NCBI RefSeq assembly: GCF_020882245.1
Contig: NC_083598.1
Location: 82,899,714-82,963,713 of the forward strand
Reading direction: 5' to 3'
Origin: Rhopalosiphum padi
Lineage: Eukaryota > Arthropoda > Insecta > Hemiptera > Aphididae
Length of the DNA stretch: 64,000 nt
This document shows, one piece after another, positions 1-17,122 of this stretch (positions within the stretch are counted from its first letter, which is position 1; every line of letters begins with the position of its first letter). The notes under the pieces were generated by a model. That model saw only the letters and a program-made list of their open reading frames with translations, was not told where the DNA came from and made no database searches. The position numbers and the translations under genes are program-made.

Positions 1-863
1 AGTGGATTCTACTGTATTACAAAAACCTTCGGGTTATAGAATCATTGAATACAATTAATTCATGAAAATGTTTAAAAGAATTAATACATTTTACCATTTT
101 ATATTATGATTTATTCAAAACAAATAATACATTTGTTTAAACATAAAAAAGTTAACACAATTTCTTAAATTAATACGAAAAAACCTTTAATTAGAGTGGC
201 TAAATGTTAAAATCATTACCTGAAAAGCTCTGAAGTTTTCAAACAATGTAATTATATTTTGTATTTCTGCTAATAAATATAATTATTTAATAATTTAACT
301 GAGTGTTATCAGATTGAATAGTTTTACATGATAAAAAAAATTTCAAATTTAATCAACCATACCATTTGTTTTATAACCAATTGTATAATTAGTACATATA
401 TTATATTTATTTTTACATAACCAAAATTATATAATAATAATAATTTATTAAATTTTAAAACTAAAAGTTCACACCAAACAATGGATTCTATTTAATGACA
501 TCAAAGCAAACACAAGATAGCACTACTATTTTCTTCCATAAATTATAGTGAAATAGCTTCAGACTGAATAATAAAACATTTAATTACTAAATATTGTATA
601 ATACCATTCATAACAAGTAAATTGATTTTCATTAATTTAGTCAAAACATATATAAGGGTTTAGAAGGCTAAATAATTATTTATTTATTCAAGTATAACAA
701 ATTATGTGTTTTTAAAGAAATAATGTCTACAAATTTGGTTATTGTGGCACCAAAACTTAAGAATTGAAATGCATAAATTCGTAGGACAGAACCAAAAACT
801 ATTTTTTTTTTTGGATTTACAAAAATTAAAATATGTATTATATTTATTTATTACTTTGGAATG
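1..863. other. Intergenic DNA plus ubiquilin 3' UTR
   Basis: AT-rich sequence with no convincing ORF. The part next to 864 must hold the ubiquilin 3' UTR. Read on the minus strand, the TTTATTTATT near 843-852 gives overlapping AATAAA-type polyadenylation signals 10-20 bases past the stop codon. The first 14 bases (ending CTACTG before TA) resemble the terminus of a pogo-like element cut by the window edge, which is too short to call. Confidence 0.5.
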
Positions 864-3800
864 TTAAGTAGACAATTGCCCACTAGTAAGCAGCCGTTCA
901 ACAGCGGCATTTATATCTCCAAATGTTGCAATTAATGCTTGTAAATTAGCATCTCGATTGACAAATCCCATTGCCGACAATTGTTCCAATTGTGAACTGT
1001 ATCTCTCTTCCGGCGGCTGAGTATTTGCCACTGGATTACTGTTATTTGGCACTTGTGATAACTAAAAATATAAATAAAGTGAAGGAGTCATTCATTTTTT
1101 TAACACTAAATAAAAAACTAATAACTAAGTATACATATTTAAATATAAAACAATAAATTATTATATGAATCGGAAAATTAACATAATATGAGCTGGATAA
1201 ATAAAAATATAATATGTATTGAAGTATTCAAACATATTTTAAAAACCAATTAGAATTACTTCAACATGCTCAATTGCAATACTTTTAAAAAGCTCTCTTA
1301 AGAGTCCCAATATTTACCTGCTATTATTAAAAGAAAATTTTTATCATCAGTAAAATTATTGCTAGACACTAATATATAATAAATACAGAAATTTATTATT
1401 TTAAAACAAATTAACTTACCATTCTTCTCATGAGTTCAGCAAAATTATTATCTTGACCTTCAGTTGATGGCATATCACTAGTTACAGTTGAATCAGCATT
1501 AGTAGTTGTATTGGCATTTGGTGTTGGAAAAAAAGACTGGCCACCCAATGATCCACCAATATTTGGCATGTTAGTACGTAGTGCTTCAAGACCTCTTTGT
1601 ATTTGATCAAGAGCAGATAACACATTTGGATTAGTGGACATATCTTGAACTGCAGGGTTTGACATCTGTTGCAGGAACGCTGGCATCATACTACGGAATT
1701 GAGACTAAAAAGAATATTTTTTTTTTATTAAATAATAAATATTTTTTAACAATAACTACTAAAATTATTTTCTTACCTGAAGTTCTGGATTATTAGCAAG
1801 CAATGGATTATTACTTAATAAGTTGTTTGCCATATTAGGGTTGCTAGTCATTGCTTGCAGAGTTGATTGGAAATACGGAGTATTCATAATGCTTTGCATA
1901 ACTTGTGGATTTTCAATCATTTGTTGCATCATAGAGTTCATTGTATCCCCATTAAACAAGGTACCACCAGTTCCTCCAGTTGGTATATTACCTGATGTCG
2001 GTGCTGCTCTTCCATTAGAAGGATCAGATTGGTTTGTTCCAGTAGAACCACCCCAAGGATTTGGCAAAGGATCACGATTTTCTTGTCCTTGTTGAGGATT
2101 TTGTTCTAGAATAAAACACATTCAAAAATAAATAGTTGAAATGTTCTTTTGTATACTTTTAAATATAATATAGGCTACAACCAAGTCTCATAGATTACAA
2201 TATATTTGAACTATAACCAAACATAGGTCTAAGAAGTTAATAATATTTATATATAATAAAGATTCAATAATTTTTAAACATTATACTAATTATTATTAAT
2301 TGAAAAATATTTCTTATATTTGTAACTAATATAATAATAAAGTATACAAAATTAATGACTAAAAGAAAATTAAATAAAGTATTTATTATTACCGCCACCA
2401 CTTTCACTTGGAGTTGCAAATGTATTTCGGCTAAATTCTTCCGTAGCTGCATTCATAAATGGTTCTTGTACATCTCTATACATTCTTTGTAAAGCACTAA
2501 ATCCACCAGGTATTGATTCCAAATTTGATAAAGCTCTATCTTGTGTACGCATCAGTTCTTGTAACATTGATGGATTCCGAGCCATCTCCATTGTTTGCCG
2601 TAACATTTCAGGATTGTTTAACATATGGTTAATTTCTGGATGTCTCTACCAAAAATATAAAATTAAATAGAAAAGTGAAATTATTAAAAATTATTATAAA
2701 TTTAATACCAACCTCAACTAGTTGTTGCATTTGTGGATTAGCCAAAATCAATTGTCTCATATGTGCAGGATCACTCATCATTTGTTGAACCATTGGACTA
2801 TCAACCAAATTTCTTAACATATCAGGATTATCAAGCAATTCACGCTGCATACGCTGTTGTAACTCCATGAAATTAGCTGAAGTGAATCCCATGGATTCCA
2901 TACCAGGTAAGCCACCCAGCATACCCAAATTAAATGGAGAAGCATTAATATCAGCTGAAAATTATAATAAAAGTTGTCAAAGAAGATTTTAATTTAAAAA
3001 AAAATATGAAATTTACCAGGAGGTCTTGGTGGTTGAGTCGATCCTGTATTTGTAGATGAAGAAGTAGTGGTATTGTTTTGAGGAGCATTAGTCTTGATAA
3101 CTAAATGTACTGTTAGTCCATCTTTAATATTATGAGTTGCTAATGTATCTTGATCTTTCATGATTTTACCAGCAAATATCAAACATAATTGTGATGGTTG
3201 TGCATTAAACTGTTTAGCAACCACATCTTTGAACTGTAAATATATAAAACGTACAGTTAATTTACAGTAGTTTAAAAAATAAATTTTATATTTTATGTTA
3301 ACATCACAAAAGTATATAAATAATTAATATACAAATTAGAATAGATTAAGTCAGGTTAAAACTAGTATACCTTTAGATTTTGTAATAAATTATAGAAAAA
3401 TAAACATTTCATTATTTTTATTTGACAAAATAGTATGTTTTAATATTGATTATTCAAAATATATTCAATTCAAGTTTTAAATTTAAAACTAATAATAGTA
3501 CCTTCCAACATAGATCAGTGGCGTATATAGAGGGGGTAGGGGTTTAATATGTTACACACTTTGCAAACCTGCTTCAAAAATTGAATTTTTTCTTTAATTT
3601 AATTGTAACATTCTAGTTTTCATAATTTATTATTAAAATAATGTTAATTTATAATATTAAATCAATATAATATATTTTTTATAACCCCCTCCCTCCTCCT
3701 CCAATGGATAGGTAAACTTGGGTATTTTTACTCAAATCTTAGAAAATAAAAATTTAAACTAAATTCAGTTTGATTTATTAATAATAGTTAATGTAAGAAA

Positions 3801-5043
3801 TAATATTATAAATAATCACAATTAACATAAATATAGTTTATCTACAATATGGTTTTAGAGCACTATGTAAACAGTGAACAGTAAAAATCAGACACATTAG
3901 TTAAACACTAATTGGGCAGTTAATAATTAATTATTAACTAAAGGCTAATTAATTATAGCTAATTTTGAGGAATTTAAAGAGAGGATAATTATATATAAGA
4001 TGTAATAGCAGTAGGTTAACAGCTTTTGAGATGGAGAGGTGATATTCTTTATAGATCTGTCTATGTCTGGTAATAATCAATTGGTAAACCAAATTCAAGA
4101 AATGAATAAAATAAATTTGAAATAAACCACTGTTTTAAATTCACAATGCAAATGAATAAAGATACGTATAAATCTTAATATCTTCTTTTTAGTTAAAATA
4201 CCTTGGTTATGCTCTCATATTATATTAACAGTTGGAAAAATAGGTTTTAATGTTTTTATTTTATTTAAATCAGTTTTCATTAATCATACCTACCATGTTT
4301 TTTAAAATAATTTAATAATATTTATCAAAATATAGAATATACTATTTACCTACTATTACTAGGAATCTTAACAATTAGAAATCATATTATACTGTATGGG
4401 TAATTATTTAATAAATCAATGTTTGTATCATTTGTGTTATTTTTTTTCAATACCAACCTATGCATATACAGATTTTAATAAAAATTAGTTATAATATCAA
4501 TAAATATTAGTTTGGTTATGTAATTCAAATAAATTAATATTAAATTAATGTCAGATTCTTTTATTTTATAATAAAATCAAACTATTTTTTGCAAGTAGCT
4601 TATTTGCAATATGTTAATTATTAATTATCATATTGGTTTTGATTATCATTAATAATAATTATTAACTATTTAGGTATCTACAATCAACCAAAAGTTTAAT
4701 AGTTTAAATAATAAATATTTTAATAATTAAAGATTGTAAAATGAGTCAGCTGAAATAATTACATAACCTTAAAAACTTAAATGAATAATAATTATTTTAT
4801 TTGTAATACCAGAAATCAATTATAAATGACACTAATTATTAAGCATATAATAATTAAATGATATTTTGGAAAATGTTTAAGCACGTACATAAAATACTAA
4901 CTCTAATCACTACAATACATACGTGTATATTATATACATACTTCACTAATGGTAGCGTTTTCTTGCACTTCCACTGTTTGCTTTTCTTTGGGCGTTTTTA
5001 CAGTCACTGTGATTGTCTTTGCATTCTCTTCGCTGTCTGACAT
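864..5043 (-). CDS. UBQLN: Ubiquilin, ubiquitin-like/UBA shuttle protein
   Basis: Seven coding exons on the minus strand: 4942-5043, 3017-3233, 2713-2954, 2393-2645, 1777-2105, 1420-1704 and 864-1061. All junctions are GT-AG with phases that join, giving 541 residues, close to the usual ubiquilin length. The N-terminal ubiquitin-like domain (about residues 9-80) includes the family string [14 protein letters not shown]. Methionine- and asparagine-rich STI1 repeats follow ([30 protein letters not shown]). A C-terminal UBA domain carries the MGF loop ([16 protein letters not shown]). Ubiquilins carry ubiquitinated or mislocalised membrane proteins to the proteasome and act as cytosolic chaperones. 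The start ATG (5041-5043) is directly followed by the ubiquitin-like domain. Intron 1 (3234-4941) is the longest and holds a hAT-like remnant. The gene is divergent from RUVBL1. Confidence 0.96.
3516..3710. mobile_element. Decayed hAT-type MITE in ubiquilin intron 1
   Basis: It starts CAGTGGCGTATATAG followed by a run of G, typical of hAT non-autonomous termini. An oppositely oriented C-rich stretch (ACCCCCTCCCTCC) follows about 170 bp later and ends near CCAATGG. No clean 8-bp target duplication remains, so the right edge is approximate. Confidence 0.4.
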
Positions 5044-9516
<4,473 letters not shown>

Positions 9517-10735
9517 CTTTTAACTTAAGTTTATATACTACTAATTATTACTTAATTTTTTTTTATAAAATATACTGATTTTCTGTTTTTGATGAGTAAT
9601 AATAAAAAATTTATATATATTGCACATATACCGCTATACTTATATATATATATATATATTAATGTTTTAATATCTTATTTATTTGAGAAAGATGATGAAA
9701 AAAACAATCGTGATTTCAAACATTGTATGCCCACCATGCCCAGATTTCCTTGTCCGCAATACTTGCGCAACCACTTTCTAAATCAAAAAAATTAATCTGT
9801 TGTATGTAATAACAAAAATAAAAAATCAATTGTATTCTATATTTTTTTTTATTATTATTTAAGATTAATATAACAGCTATATTTTGTTTATTTAACATTG
9901 ACATCAATAATTTACATTTTGCGACATTGAAACTATGTGTCGTAATAGTGTAATACTACCTAACTTTTATATTTTCCATACACTTACCATGTTAGCTGTT
10001 AACATGATTTAAAGTAGACTATCTTAAATTTTTGCTAATCAGTGTTCTGTGATTATCAAAAAGTATATATCATTTGTGTAATGTGTGCTTCATTAAGCCA
10101 CATCAATATGTAATGCAACATAAGATAATAACTACCACTGTCCACTGACTGCCAACGTTATAAAATATTAAACATTTTGTTGTTTGAAATAATTGATATT
10201 AATATATCATATTCAAGTGTTCACCATTATTATCATTTACAAAATGGAATTTTTAATATTCTTAATTCCCGCCACAATTAGAAAATAGATATTTGCTTAG
10301 AAGTTCTTTGGTAACCATTGATTAGTGATTACGTGTCGTCTGATATCTGATAAGATATTAATATTCAAAAATGTAATATTTCAAAATAAAAACAATCTCT
10401 TAACTTGTAAGTATTAACGTAGACGATTAAACGATAAACATGTTTATTGTTTAATCTTTGGTAGTAACTACTACAGTACTAAGTATTATTATAGTAATTT
10501 GTTAGGCTAAACTAATAAAATATCTATAAAGTATAAAGTCTAAACAGTGGACTCGTTATAAGAAGATTACACTTAAATACTCGTCACTAATTATAGTAAA
10601 TTACCTTGTTTATACTGGAAAAAAATTCAACTGTTCTATACTATTGCAATATTATTTGTTTTTGCCATTTCATTTAAAAATTAACAATTAATTACTTAAA
10701 TTTAATTTTTAATTGAGTTACTTAAAACATTTGAA
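9517..10735. other. Intergenic region RUVBL1 - TraB gene
   Basis: It contains the RUVBL1 3' UTR, a TA dinucleotide tract at 9641-9659, and the upstream region and 5' UTR of the TraB-domain gene. Short open frames around 9589-9907 are AT-rich, without recognisable protein features, and are not taken as genes. Confidence 0.5.
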
Positions 10736-13700
10736 ATGGTAGATCAAGTTACTTTTCCAGAGACTGTTACAGTACTAAAGTCGTCAAATGGTTCTGTAGT
10801 TTATCTTGTTGGTACTGCTCATTTCAGTGAAGAAAGCCAAGAAGATGTCTCTCAAGTATATCATCATGATATAAAATACAAAATAAATAATATTTACTTA
10901 TTTGTTTTGTGTTTTTTATGTAATAGGTGATAAATGCAGTCAAACCAGATGTTGTTGTAATAGAATTGTGCTATAACAGGAATAGCATATTAACAATTGA
11001 TGAATCTACTATTGCCAATGTTAAAGGAATTTCGTTAGGTATTTATATTATTAATTAATTTTTACTGAAATTCTGCATAACTCAAAAGTTAAGTTTAAAT
11101 TACCGTTCATGTTTTATAATATAAGATTACAGAATTTAATTAGTATGGTAATATATTATATTTTTACCAATTTATTAGAAACCTTGTATTAGATTTTCAA
11201 GAATTTTTTACCCAATCATTGATTTTTTATTGTCTTTAAAAAAAGATTAAAAATTAAATTGCTAAAAAAAATCAAAATATTTTGTTTTTCTCGATTATTA
11301 AATAGGAATTTTTTTAGTTTTGACCCGCTCCCTCCCTAAGTACTGAATAGATTTAATTTAATTAAAAAAAAAAGAGAATATTAAAAAATAACTTAGTCAC
11401 TAAGTTACTTCTTTTTATAAATAATTTTAACTTAATTTAGTTATTATGTCAAAATTATTGTTATCTTTAAAAAGTTACTTACACTATTTTGAATTATTAA
11501 GTGTATATTTTTGGCATTGATTCCTGCTAATTTTATTTTTATTACATAATTATAAAAGTCAATTAATATTGTGATTGCAAATACCACGCGTGCGTAGTGA
11601 CAAAAATATTATTATCGCCATAATCACCCAAATCACCTAGACAAAATCAGTCTGTTAATTAAAAATAGTAATATTAATATAAATTATAAACTAGTCATTT
11701 TCTTTTCGATGAGAAAATTGTTTATAAGTATAGTTAAAAGAATTTAAAAAAAAAAGAGTTTTTTGATTTAGGTAGATAAGTTATTATTTTCCTTAAAGTT
11801 TGTAACAGCTATTATTTTTTTTTTTTAATTTAACTTAACTTGTTAAAAAAATTGGTTAATTGGCTTAGTTTTTCCCAAAGGTGATATCAGTCAGAAAAAA
11901 ACCATAATTTTAAAATCAAATCAATACATTCTTTGCTTTACTCAGAAACTAAAATTGAAATTTGTGTTTATTCCAAATCATGTTTTATTAGTTTATATTT
12001 TATTTAATCAATAAAAATTAATCCTATTCTAATTATATCATAAACTAGGTATTTTAAAGCAAGCCACTAAAATTATTAAAGTATTAAAGTATACTAAGTA
12101 AAATTTGTCATTTGATAATGATTTTAATTAGGAAAGGGTCCAGTCCGACTACAGATTTGTGGACTTCTTTGCTTAATTAGACATATTTAATTATTTACTA
12201 ACATAATCAATATTAGTAAATAATTTTATTGTTAGTCACAAATTTTAAAAATATCTGTTTATAATAACAAGTAAATATATAAAACCTATAACAGTTATCA
12301 TTCCCTTTATTTATATAATTATATCATATCTATCTACTTCTTGATAAATACATGATTATAACACTTATATAGCTTTAGCTTGTAATAACATAACTAATTT
12401 AAATTTATAATTTGATTTTTATAGAAGATTTGAAAGGATCAATAAAAAAATTAGGCCTTACCCAAGGTATATTTTATCAACTGATGATAAATATATCAGC
12501 AAATATATCTCGCGATCTTGGCATGATACCAGGTGGTGAATTTCGTAGAGCTGTTATTGAAGTATTAATTTGTCACGATTTTTCTTAATATAATTTACAT
12601 GTATACAAATTTATTTTTTTTTACTAAAATTTAGGCTAAAAAATATAACAGCCACATTTATCTAGGTGATAGACCAGTTGATATAACTATTAAAAGAGTG
12701 ATTTCAATGTTGAGCTGGCCAAAAAGCATTAAATTATTGGCACACTTGTTATTTACTGCAGATTTTAAAATCACGTAAGTGTTCATACTTACTTGTTATC
12801 AAATATAATTTTTATATATTAAAATATTTTAAAATAATTAGAAAAGAAGATGTCGAAAAATTCAAAAATAAGGACTTACTAGAAACATTAATGCATGAAA
12901 TGGCTGCTGACTATCCAGAGTTAGAGAGAGTAATAGTTGATGAAAGAGATAAATTCTTAACTTACAGTTTACAAAATTGTGCTGGATTTGTAATTGATAA
13001 AACTGGAAATAAGCCAAATGTATTTAATTCAAGTTAGTAATAGAGTAAATGTAAAAATGATGTATTGTTAATTTATATGTTTTTGAAATAATTATAATTT
13101 AAAATAGGACCTCAAGTTGTTGTTGGCGTAGTTGGATTAGGTCATGTTGCTGGTATTAAAAAATATTGGGAAAAAATTTCTGGTGAACAAATTGCAGAAC
13201 TGATTATGTAAGTTATTAATTAATTTTATTATGTATCTTTAATTAATTTCTATACATTCAGCAAAGACAAATTGATATTTGATTGTTATTGCCCCACCAC
13301 CATCTAAAATTTTGAATATTCATAATTAATATATCAGCATTTCTGAGATATCTTACAGGTAGGTTAGTCTAGTATTTCATCTATTTAAAGCCCATTGCTA
13401 CCCAACTTTGTTTGACTCACGGCACCCTTAGTCATTTTATAAAAATCCTGTGGCACCCTGGTTGGGAATCTCTAATTTAAGGAAAAGGTGAAAATACAAG
13501 AGTATTTTATATTTTTATTATATTAAACATGTTAGTATGGTTTTTTAGCTTATCACTAAAACATTGTATGTAATTCTAATTTAAAGTTCATATCTATCTT
13601 ATAAAATATATTAGCTTATTTTAAAATATTGTTAAAAATTACCTGATAAGCTAATAACCTGCAATATTTAATACTGGCATTTAATCTTTATCACAAAAAA

Positions 13701-14717
13701 TATTGTTGGAACAATTAAAATCTGTGATATTTAAGGATCTTTAGAAAACTGTTTTATTTTTTTTTACATGTTACTATGTAATAGTTACTAATCCTGCAAT
13801 TATTGTTAGTAAATAATTTATTATATTATCATTATTTGAAAGTTTTGTTACCCTTTATGAATCACTAATTGCAGAAAGAGGAGACATGTCCAATTTTGTA
13901 TGAAATTGAGTTATCATTGAATTTGTATTTCTCTACTTTAGATACATATTTTGTGTAAAAATAGAACTAGTCAATAACACTATAACGGAAATATTTGCCT
14001 CTGATGTTTATTTTTAGTGCAAAAAAGGTGTAAATATACCAGTGGCCAACCTGCTAGCAGCAATTTAAATAAAGAAATTATGTTTTAAGTATAAGGCATT
14101 AGGTACCTGTAATAGTTTAAAATAATAAAGATTATTTATTGTAAATATAAAAATTGTTTTTAAATTACAACCTCTGCTTATAATGCAAATAAAAAGTTAA
14201 ATGCTTAATCAGGACATGTCCACTTTTGAAATTTGTTTTTAAAAGGCTTAGTAACATCACTCTTTTATTTTTACTTTGACAGCATTTATATCTTCTTCCA
14301 AGTCTTGTATAGATACTTTTTTGTGTCCTCTATAAAATTTAGTTGTATGGCCATGTCTTTTTTCTGCAATTAGTGATTTTTATAAGAAATATCATAGTAC
14401 ATTGGACGATAACAAACAAGTACCGTCAAATTATGCAAGACTAATAAAGTCTCAAATTAAATAAAACTATCTGGTCTTATGTTGTGTATAATTTTATTAT
14501 TAAATATAAAAAAAATTAAAATGCTTACATATTTTTGTATAGAATTCCACCTCAATCAAGAAGTAGCAAAATTATTAAAGTTGTCATCAAGGTTTCTGCC
14601 TATGGTTTACTTTTATGGGGTGTTTCTAAGATCCCTGGTGTAAGATCATTATCAAAAATGGCTTATGATGCAGTTACTTCTACATATGTTCAAGGGAAAT
14701 TTATAAAAGTACAATAA
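10736..14717 (+). CDS. TRABD: TraB-domain-containing protein
   Basis: Seven exons: 10736-10855, 10927-11038, 12425-12561, 12635-12774, 12842-13032, 13108-13207 and 14543-14717. All phases join, giving 324 residues; vertebrate TRABD is somewhat longer, mainly at its ends. The TraB/PrgY-like core includes YLVGTAHFSEES near the N-terminus, the GGEFR motif, HIYLGDRP, and the conserved GVVGLGHVAGI near the end of the domain. The last exon encodes a hydrophobic segment (VSAYGLLLWGVSKIPG), a likely C-terminal membrane anchor. TraB-domain proteins are related to a proposed metalloprotease superfamily; animal members have been linked to membranes and mitochondria, and the substrate of this one cannot be read from sequence. 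Introns 2 and 6 are over 1.3 kb. Confidence 0.92.
13385..13485. mobile_element. Decayed hAT-like fragment in TraB gene intron 6
   Basis: It has GGCACCC at about 13422, a mirrored GGCACCCTGGTTGGGAATC near 13452-13470, and CTACCCAACTTTG near 13398. These are typical of the ends of a small hAT-type element, but no target duplication is recognisable. Confidence 0.35.
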
Positions 14718-15499
14718 ACTATCAAAAATCAATATTCCATTATATATTATATTTTATGGTATGTATAGTTATCAATTTTAAATGTTTTTTTAACCTATAT
14801 CCTTTATAAATTATGCTTGGACACTCCAAGTTGTGTGTAATGTTAAGATGAAATGAAATATTTTGTAAGTCACTATTAAGTATCAATTTATATTTATCTG
14901 CTCAAATAAACTATTATTAAACCACTTCAGAATAAATCTAAAGGTTATGTTCAAACCAATAGTGTGACAAACATTAATACTAAAATTTGCTCACAAATTA
15001 AAGACCAATAAATAAAATGCATTTTTTTGTGAATTTTTATTTTATATATTTTGAAAATTACTATACCCTGTTTTTAATCAACCTTAAAGCTGTGTCGCAT
15101 CAGGCTTCTGAGTTCAGCAGAACAACGATGAGTAAGGCTAACATGCGCCACTTTACTATAACAACTGGCTATCTTACTAAGATCAACATAGTAAAGTAAT
15201 TTGTTGGCCATGTCCAATTAGCAAAAATTAAAGCTGACTAAAAAGTTTTATCTATAGGTATGGTCTGACTTAACTGTACAATAATTGGTTACAGCTTGCC
15301 CTGACCTAACCTAACCTAGAATCTGAAATAAAACCAAACTACACTGATGAAAATAGTGCAATTCAAGTATTTTCTTTTTATAATTTGAAGTATATGTACT
15401 AATTATTTTTTTAATTTTAATTTTTATATTTATGATATGTTCTTATTTTTGTTTCAGTTTTAAATAATAAATAGCAAATACAAATAAATATATTCAACA
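14718..15499. other. Intergenic region with candidate 5' exon acceptor of SET gene
   Basis: No supported coding ORF. A good 3' splice site (TTTTTGTTTCAG ending near 15457) lies about 40 bp before the SET-gene ATG, suggesting an untranslated first exon further upstream. A short run of the arthropod telomere-like unit CCTAA/CCTAACCTAA occurs near 15303-15316 and is too short to be a telomere remnant. Confidence 0.4.
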
Positions 15500-16261
15500 A
15501 TGTATAGTAATAATCAAAGCGAAGATAATTATGATCATATTGATAATTCACTTATATATTCTTCAACAAACATTCCAGGACCTGGCTGTAATATGAATGA
15601 TTTAAACAGCTGTCCCAATCAAACATGTAACTGTACTGATTTATGTCAAACACTAAATTGTGAATGCCTTGGTATAGCTGGCTATAATAATTATGACAAT
15701 TTTGGTAAAATAATTTCAACTAATAGGTTTATTTATGAATGTAATGATTTATGTAAGTGTACTTCATGCCAAAATCGAATTGTTCAACTTGGTCCAAGAA
15801 TCGGTTTACGTATTACTCACTGCAACAAAGGCTATGGATTATATACCGATATTGCTATTGAAAGAGGACAATTTGTTTGTGAATATGCTGGTGAAATAAT
15901 TGATTTAACTGAAGCACAGAGACGTTCAAATTCAGATAATGAAAATTATATATTTGTGATAAATGAATATTTTTCTGGTCACGTAACGACTACCGTAATT
16001 GATTCCACAGTTATTGGAAATATTGGTCGATATATTAATCATAGCTGTGAACCCAATTGCATGATTGTGCCAGTGCGGGTTGATTCATTAATTCCAAGAC
16101 TAGCAATTTTTGCAATTAAAGATCTTCAGTGTAACGAAGAAATAACATATCATTATGGGGGCGAAGGATCTCGACCTCTAAATAATTTGTCCGATGTTAA
16201 ATGCTTATGTGAATCATTTAGTTGTAACAGATTTTTACCTCGTAAAACAGGGTTATTTTAA
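15500..16261 (+). CDS. SETMAR-type SET-domain histone lysine methyltransferase
   Basis: An uninterrupted 253-residue ORF. A cysteine-rich pre-SET region (GPGC at 27-30, then many Cys through C90, ending YECNDLCKCTSCQNR) precedes the SET domain. SET motifs are NKGYGLYT (109-116), FVCEYAGE (126-132), GRYINHSCEPN (176-186, the AdoMet-binding NHSCxPN) and EEITYHYGG (213-221, with the catalytic tyrosine). The post-SET cysteine cluster CLCESFSC is at 235-242. Order and spacing match the SET half of SETMAR, which methylates histone H3. The mariner transposase half of primate SETMAR is absent, as expected outside primates. The EEITYHY segment has His where the family usually has Asp. Lack of coding introns beside multi-exon neighbours could mean a retrocopy, but the ORF is intact. 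AATAAA occurs at about 16372. Confidence 0.9.
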   Translation: MYSNNQSEDNYDHIDNSLIYSSTNIPGPGCNMNDLNSCPNQTCNCTDLCQTLNCECLGIAGYNNYDNFGKIISTNRFIYECNDLCKCTSCQNRIVQLGPRIGLRITHCNKGYGLYTDIAIERGQFVCEYAGEIIDLTEAQRRSNSDNENYIFVINEYFSGHVTTTVIDSTVIGNIGRYINHSCEPNCMIVPVRVDSLIPRLAIFAIKDLQCNEEITYHYGGEGSRPLNNLSDVKCLCESFSCNRFLPRKTGLF

Positions 16262-17122
16262 TGATGTATGTATTTAATCAGTGTAAATATTATATTTTCT
16301 TTAATAATAATTAGATGTAAGAACTAAATAATAATGATCATTGTTATTTGAAAATTTTTAGTGAAAAAAAAAATAAAATTTATATCAGATATTTTAAGTT
16401 TAAAGCATGTCAACTATTCATTGAATAATTTTTTATATAGTAAAATGAATAACTTTATTATTAAATTTTGATGTTGATTTTATTATGTAAATAATATATT
16501 CTTTTAAAATTACAAAGATTTAAAAAAAATAGATTTCTTTTCTTTTTAATTTAAGCATGCCTAGTATATAATAGTTTGGTTTTGAATTATTTTTAGTAAC
16601 GTTAATTATATGGTTTAACTGTGACATTTTTTATAGGTAATTTAAGTAGGTGGGTGAATATAGACACCTAAAATTGGTAAAAACCAGGCTTTGAAATACC
16701 ACATTTCAAGTAATTCGAAAAAATGCTTTTAATAAGTTGTTAAAAGTGAATTAATAAACTTTTAATGAGTTGGGGTGGGTAATAAGTAATAAGTATACTA
16801 TTATATAGAAATTAATAACAGATATTTCTGATGATGTCAGCGCTAATTTTTTTTTTTTTAATTTATAAGTGCTGTAAAGTGTTCCAAATCCAAAACATTA
16901 ATACAATCCAATCAATGAGGTATAAAGTACTTACACTAATTACTGAATATCTATGAATTAATTTTTAAATTTTAATAACTATTAGTTATTTTTTCCAATA
17001 GTAAAACCCTTTGCATTAAAATGTTTATAATAAGGAGAACTAATTTCTATCAATATTAAATTGAAATAAAAAATACAGTACAATTAAGTATGAAAAATAT
17101 ATATTTTACACAAAAGTTCATT
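16262..17122. other. Convergent intergenic region (SET gene / GNL2)
   Basis: It holds the 3' UTRs of two converging genes and one copy of a dispersed repeat (16637-16850). No coding signal was seen. Confidence 0.5.
16637..16850. repeat. Dispersed repeat family A, copy 1
   Basis: It shares, in order and spacing, blocks also present at 50121-50350: GTAATTTAAGT, a GGTGGGTG-like block, ACACCT, TTAATAAAC followed by TGAGTTG, TATAGAAATT, and a final TTTC-GATGA. The copies are heavily diverged and have no coding capacity. The superfamily is not recognised. Confidence 0.6.

Noticed and set aside
1823..2095. 90-residue plus-strand ORF
   Set aside because: It is the complement of the ubiquilin exon at 1777-2105 and has no independent support.
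15300..15318. Telomere-like CCTAA repeats
   Set aside because: Only three to four units; such a short run is expected by chance and is far from a chromosome end signature.
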